This document shows positions 5,323-7,749 of a stretch of DNA of 7,749 nt, in pieces (the first letter of the stretch is position 1; every line of letters begins with the position of its first letter). Location: assembly GCA_964196565.1 (NCBI GenBank), contig CAXMUH010000060.1:1-7749 (forward strand), given 5' to 3'. Origin of the DNA: 2-12-FULL-42-15 sp964196565 (lineage in GTDB: Bacteria; Pseudomonadota; Gammaproteobacteria; Coxiellales; Coxiellaceae). A program made the position numbers and the translations under genes. Under the pieces are notes generated by a model that worked only from the letters and a program-made list of their open reading frames with translations, searched no databases and was not told where the DNA came from.

Positions 5323-5775
5323 GTGGGTTTATTTAAAACGGTGAAAAAAGGCTTGTCCTCTGGATTTTCGCCCAAACGTTGGGTTGGTCTCGAGCATGTT
5401 AAAGCCAATGGGAAAATTGTCGCAGGTCTTGCTAAAGATCTGGTTGAAGATAAATCTAAGTCAAGTGCGCTAAAAAAGAAGTATCAAGCTAGCTGGGATT
5501 CGATGACACCAAAGGAATTTGCAGCGCGCAAGCGTTTTGCTGTTGTGTTTATGGTTGTGTATGTATTGGTGGGAATTAGTTTAATTGGGTACGCGTGGTA
5601 TTTGTGGTTTAGTAAAAGTCTTATTTTGCCGGGATGCATTTCATTCGCAATGGCGTTTCTTGTATTTACCTATTCATTACGTGAATTAATGGTATATGCA
5701 CAAATCCGCCTTCAAAGGAAACAGTTAAAGTTAAAGGACTTGTTTACTTACCTCATCAAAGGCTTTCCAAAATGA
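5323..5775 (+). CDS. icmV: IcmV-like type IVB secretion protein, right cassette
   Basis: A 150-residue copy differing from the middle IcmV at seven positions: M7V, D35G, E52K, R98K, L112F, H134Q and R138K, all mild except D35G and E52K. Both membrane segments (about 72-95 and 99-118) are intact. GTG 5323 is the start, with the same CCAATGGGGTT upstream; since codon 7 is GTG here, the internal ATG start possible in the other copy is absent. The stop overlaps the dotA start in ATGA (5772-5775). Its leader carries the 132-bp hairpin-forming insertion, which may alter expression of this cassette relative to the others. Near-identity implies recent duplication or ongoing conversion. Confidence 0.82.
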   Translation: MGLFKTVKKGLSSGFSPKRWVGLEHVKANGKIVAGLAKDLVEDKSKSSALKKKYQASWDSMTPKEFAARKRFAVVFMVVYVLVGISLIGYAWYLWFSKSLILPGCISFAMAFLVFTYSLRELMVYAQIRLQRKQLKLKDLFTYLIKGFPK

Positions 5776-7749
5776 AAAAAATACTCACCTTACTTTTTCT
5801 ACTTTCCTGTTGTTCGTTTGCATTCGCTGATAGTTCATCGAGTATTTTACACCCAGCAGCGATTAGCAATTACACCGATATATCACTTAATTATTTAAGC
5901 CAGATTTTTGGTACCGTGGGGACAGTACTCGCGGGTGGGCAGTCGCAAATGATGGGCAAGCTGTTTTATACCTTAAATAATGGTATATTATTAATTAGTG
6001 TGGTGGTGATCGTTTATTCGGTATTGATGTCTTCGGTTCGTCTCGCCAGCGAAGGAGTGTCCATTGGGCAAGGTAAATCAACCTTAAAGAGTTTATTTAA
6101 ATTAGCCCTCGGTATTGCGATTATTATCCCAAGCCCGGCAACCGGTTATTCGGTTATCCAAACCATTGTGATGAAGGTGGTGATCGAAGGCGTGGGTCTT
6201 GCAGACAGTATTTGGGACAGCGGTTTAAATTATTTAAATGACGGTGGTGTAGTCTGGGCGAAGCCTGCAGGAGGCAATAGTCAGACTAATTACGTCACCA
6301 CCAAGAATATCACAAGTATATATGGTGATACCGCTCCCACTTTCGCGTCACAGATTTTTGCTGATGAAGTGTGTATGTATGGTTCTCGTGATCCACTGTC
6401 AACACCACAACCTGATAATTCAAAGAACTCAGTTACAGCAGCCCCGCCGGATCGACCTAATTATAATGTATGGGCTGATAATGATAAAGGCGTGTGGGCT
6501 TTTGTTTTTCCGGGGTTAAAGGACGGTTCGACTGGTGGGCGTTCTTGTGGGGCGGTGACATGGAATATACAAAGTGCGTGCGACTCTACGTCTAATTGCA
6601 GTATCGCTCGAACGGCAATGTCATCGTTGGTGATGGGATTGTTGCCATTGGCAAAAAAATATTATTGTTCACAAAACCCAACCAGTAAAACGTGTCGGGA
6701 TGTTAACTCGACTCTGCCAAAAGACGCCTATCCAATTATGTTGAATTCAATGTTAAATTACTATTCAGCGATTCAAGGCTACGCTTTGTTAAATGGTAAA
6801 AAAGCTGATAAAAATAAAACCTCGTTTATTGCCGATGCAGAAGCCGAAGGCTGGCTTAATGCGGGGCGTTATTTTTGGGATGTGATGCGTTTTAGTGCTA
6901 ATAGTTCTGCGGCGCTGGATTTATCAACTTATGTATCTACTGTAATTAGCCCAACTTGGCCTACTCCTATGCCGACGAACTTAAATACGATTGTCGTAGG
7001 CGCGAGTTCGGCGATAACCGGCTATGCGATAACTGGTACGGGTGTATCAACTGGCTTTCAAAATTATATCAATGACGTTTATGGCAGTATGCACTCTGCG
7101 GGTGCGAGTGGTGGTGGTCATAGTTCACATCTTATTATCGGTGGTGCCGCAGTCGGTGTTATTGCGCCGACTGTGATTAACCCGGGGGTTATGATTGCTT
7201 TGACTGCAGCGGTTTCAGGACTGGATATGATTGGCAATATGTTTAAGCATGTGGGTGATCATCCGAACCCTTTAGCTTTTTTGTATAGTTTGGGGCAGGC
7301 ATGTCTTAAATTAACCATTGCTATTTGGGTTATTGGTGGTGTTGGCATTACTGTAACTATATTGGCTTTGGGTTTCTGTCAATCCACAAACCCTTATGCG
7401 CCGGCTGCGGCTGCCGCGGCTCAATGGTTTTCTCCGATGATTACCATGATCTGCACTATGTTGTGGGCGGCAGGATTCTTTTTAAGTTATTATGTGCCGC
7501 TGTATCCGTATATGATTTTTCTGTTTGCCTCGGTGGGGTGGTTTATCTCGGTGATTGAGGCGATGGTGGCCGCACCGTTGGTGGCACTTGGTATTACTCA
7601 TCCCGAGAACCATGATATCTTGGGCAAGGGTGAACAAGCGGTGATGTTATTATTGGGTGTTTTTATCCAGCCCAGTTTATTAGTGATTGGATTAATTGCG
7701 GGAATTATTTTCTGCTATGTTTCTTTTCAGTTATTAATCTATAGCTTCT
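5772..7749 (+). CDS. dotA: DotA/TraY-family type IVB secretion protein, right cassette (3' end outside window)
   Basis: The frame is open without a stop or frameshift from ATG 5772 to the window edge, 659 codons, ending at the equivalent of residue 657 of the middle DotA. The 19-residue signal (to AFA) is identical, and residues 1-178 differ at only five positions (L31I, L37I, G43S, A99G, N178K). The following 100 or so residues differ at about a third of positions and are two residues longer, yet keep all six cysteines. A second diverged zone covers the residues around the Gly-rich segment GGGHSSHLIIGG and the next membrane helices. From 7626 to the edge the DNA is identical to the middle copy (124 nt). 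It is translationally coupled to icmV, as in the other cassette. The missing end should hold the DNVMRWIG motif and the tail. Confidence 0.93.
   Translation, partial: MKKILTLLFLLSCCSFAFADSSSSILHPAAISNYTDISLNYLSQIFGTVGTVLAGGQSQMMGKLFYTLNNGILLISVVVIVYSVLMSSVRLASEGVSIGQGKSTLKSLFKLALGIAIIIPSPATGYSVIQTIVMKVVIEGVGLADSIWDSGLNYLNDGGVVWAKPAGGNSQTNYVTTKNITSIYGDTAPTFASQIFADEVCMYGSRDPLSTPQPDNSKNSVTAAPPDRPNYNVWADNDKGVWAFVFPGLKDGSTGGRSCGAVTWNIQSACDSTSNCSIARTAMSSLVMGLLPLAKKYYCSQNPTSKTCRDVNSTLPKDAYPIMLNSMLNYYSAIQGYALLNGKKADKNKTSFIADAEAEGWLNAGRYFWDVMRFSANSSAALDLSTYVSTVISPTWPTPMPTNLNTIVVGASSAITGYAITGTGVSTGFQNYINDVYGSMHSAGASGGGHSSHLIIGGAAVGVIAPTVINPGVMIALTAAVSGLDMIGNMFKHVGDHPNPLAFLYSLGQACLKLTIAIWVIGGVGITVTILALGFCQSTNPYAPAAAAAAQWFSPMITMICTMLWAAGFFLSYYVPLYPYMIFLFASVGWFISVIEAMVAAPLVALGITHPENHDILGKGEQAVMLLLGVFIQPSLLVIGLIAGIIFCYVSFQLLIYSF

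Noticed and set aside
6322..6519. 65-codon plus-strand frame inside the right dotA
   Set aside because: It overlaps the intact, conserved dotA frame (5772-7749) in another frame and has no independent support.
7325..7558. 77-codon plus-strand frame inside the right dotA
   Set aside because: It is a shifted reading of conserved DotA membrane helices. The dotA frame is uninterrupted here, so it is no sign of a frameshift.

Overview
The window is dominated by a tandem array of icmV-dotA cassettes, which encode inner-membrane parts of a Dot/Icm type IVB secretion system. It holds the 3' end of one dotA (1-609), a complete icmV-dotA pair (1774-4616), and a second pair whose dotA runs off the right edge still open (5323-7749). 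All genes are on the + strand. Dot/Icm genes, moderate-to-low GC and PmrA-box-like promoters point to Legionellales (Legionella, Coxiella, Aquicella, Berkiella or Rickettsiella-like). The genus cannot be fixed from this sequence.

Layout. The left dotA ends at 607-609 and is followed by a strong rho-independent terminator (687-721). The 1164-nt first spacer contains a 12-bp-arm hairpin (779-807), a block shared with the second spacer (950-1046), a beheaded response-regulator receiver fragment (1093-1362) that ends inside a 27-bp palindrome, other palindromes, and a promoter with CTTAA direct repeats (1644-1688). Then come icmV and dotA, overlapping by 4 nt (ATGA). The 706-nt second spacer contains a GC-rich patch, the shared block again, a very AT-rich stretch, a second CTTAA-repeat promoter (5055-5098), and a 132-bp MITE-like element with long terminal inverted repeats and an 8-bp target duplication, inserted in the leader of the third cassette. 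The next icmV and dotA follow, again overlapping by ATGA.

How the parts work together. IcmV and DotA are encoded as a translationally coupled pair in each cassette, and each complete cassette has its own similar promoter. The IcmV copies differ at 7 of 150 residues. The DotA copies are nearly identical at the N-terminus, strongly diverged in a cysteine-bearing probable periplasmic region, and identical over the last 124 nt of overlap visible at the right edge. Sequence comparison shows a recombination switch in the middle dotA (4071-4111): it matches the left copy before this interval and the right copy after it. The most interesting reading is a diversifying, gene-converting family of secretion-channel subunits. 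That function is inference; the duplications, the mosaic structure and the insertion are visible in the sequence.
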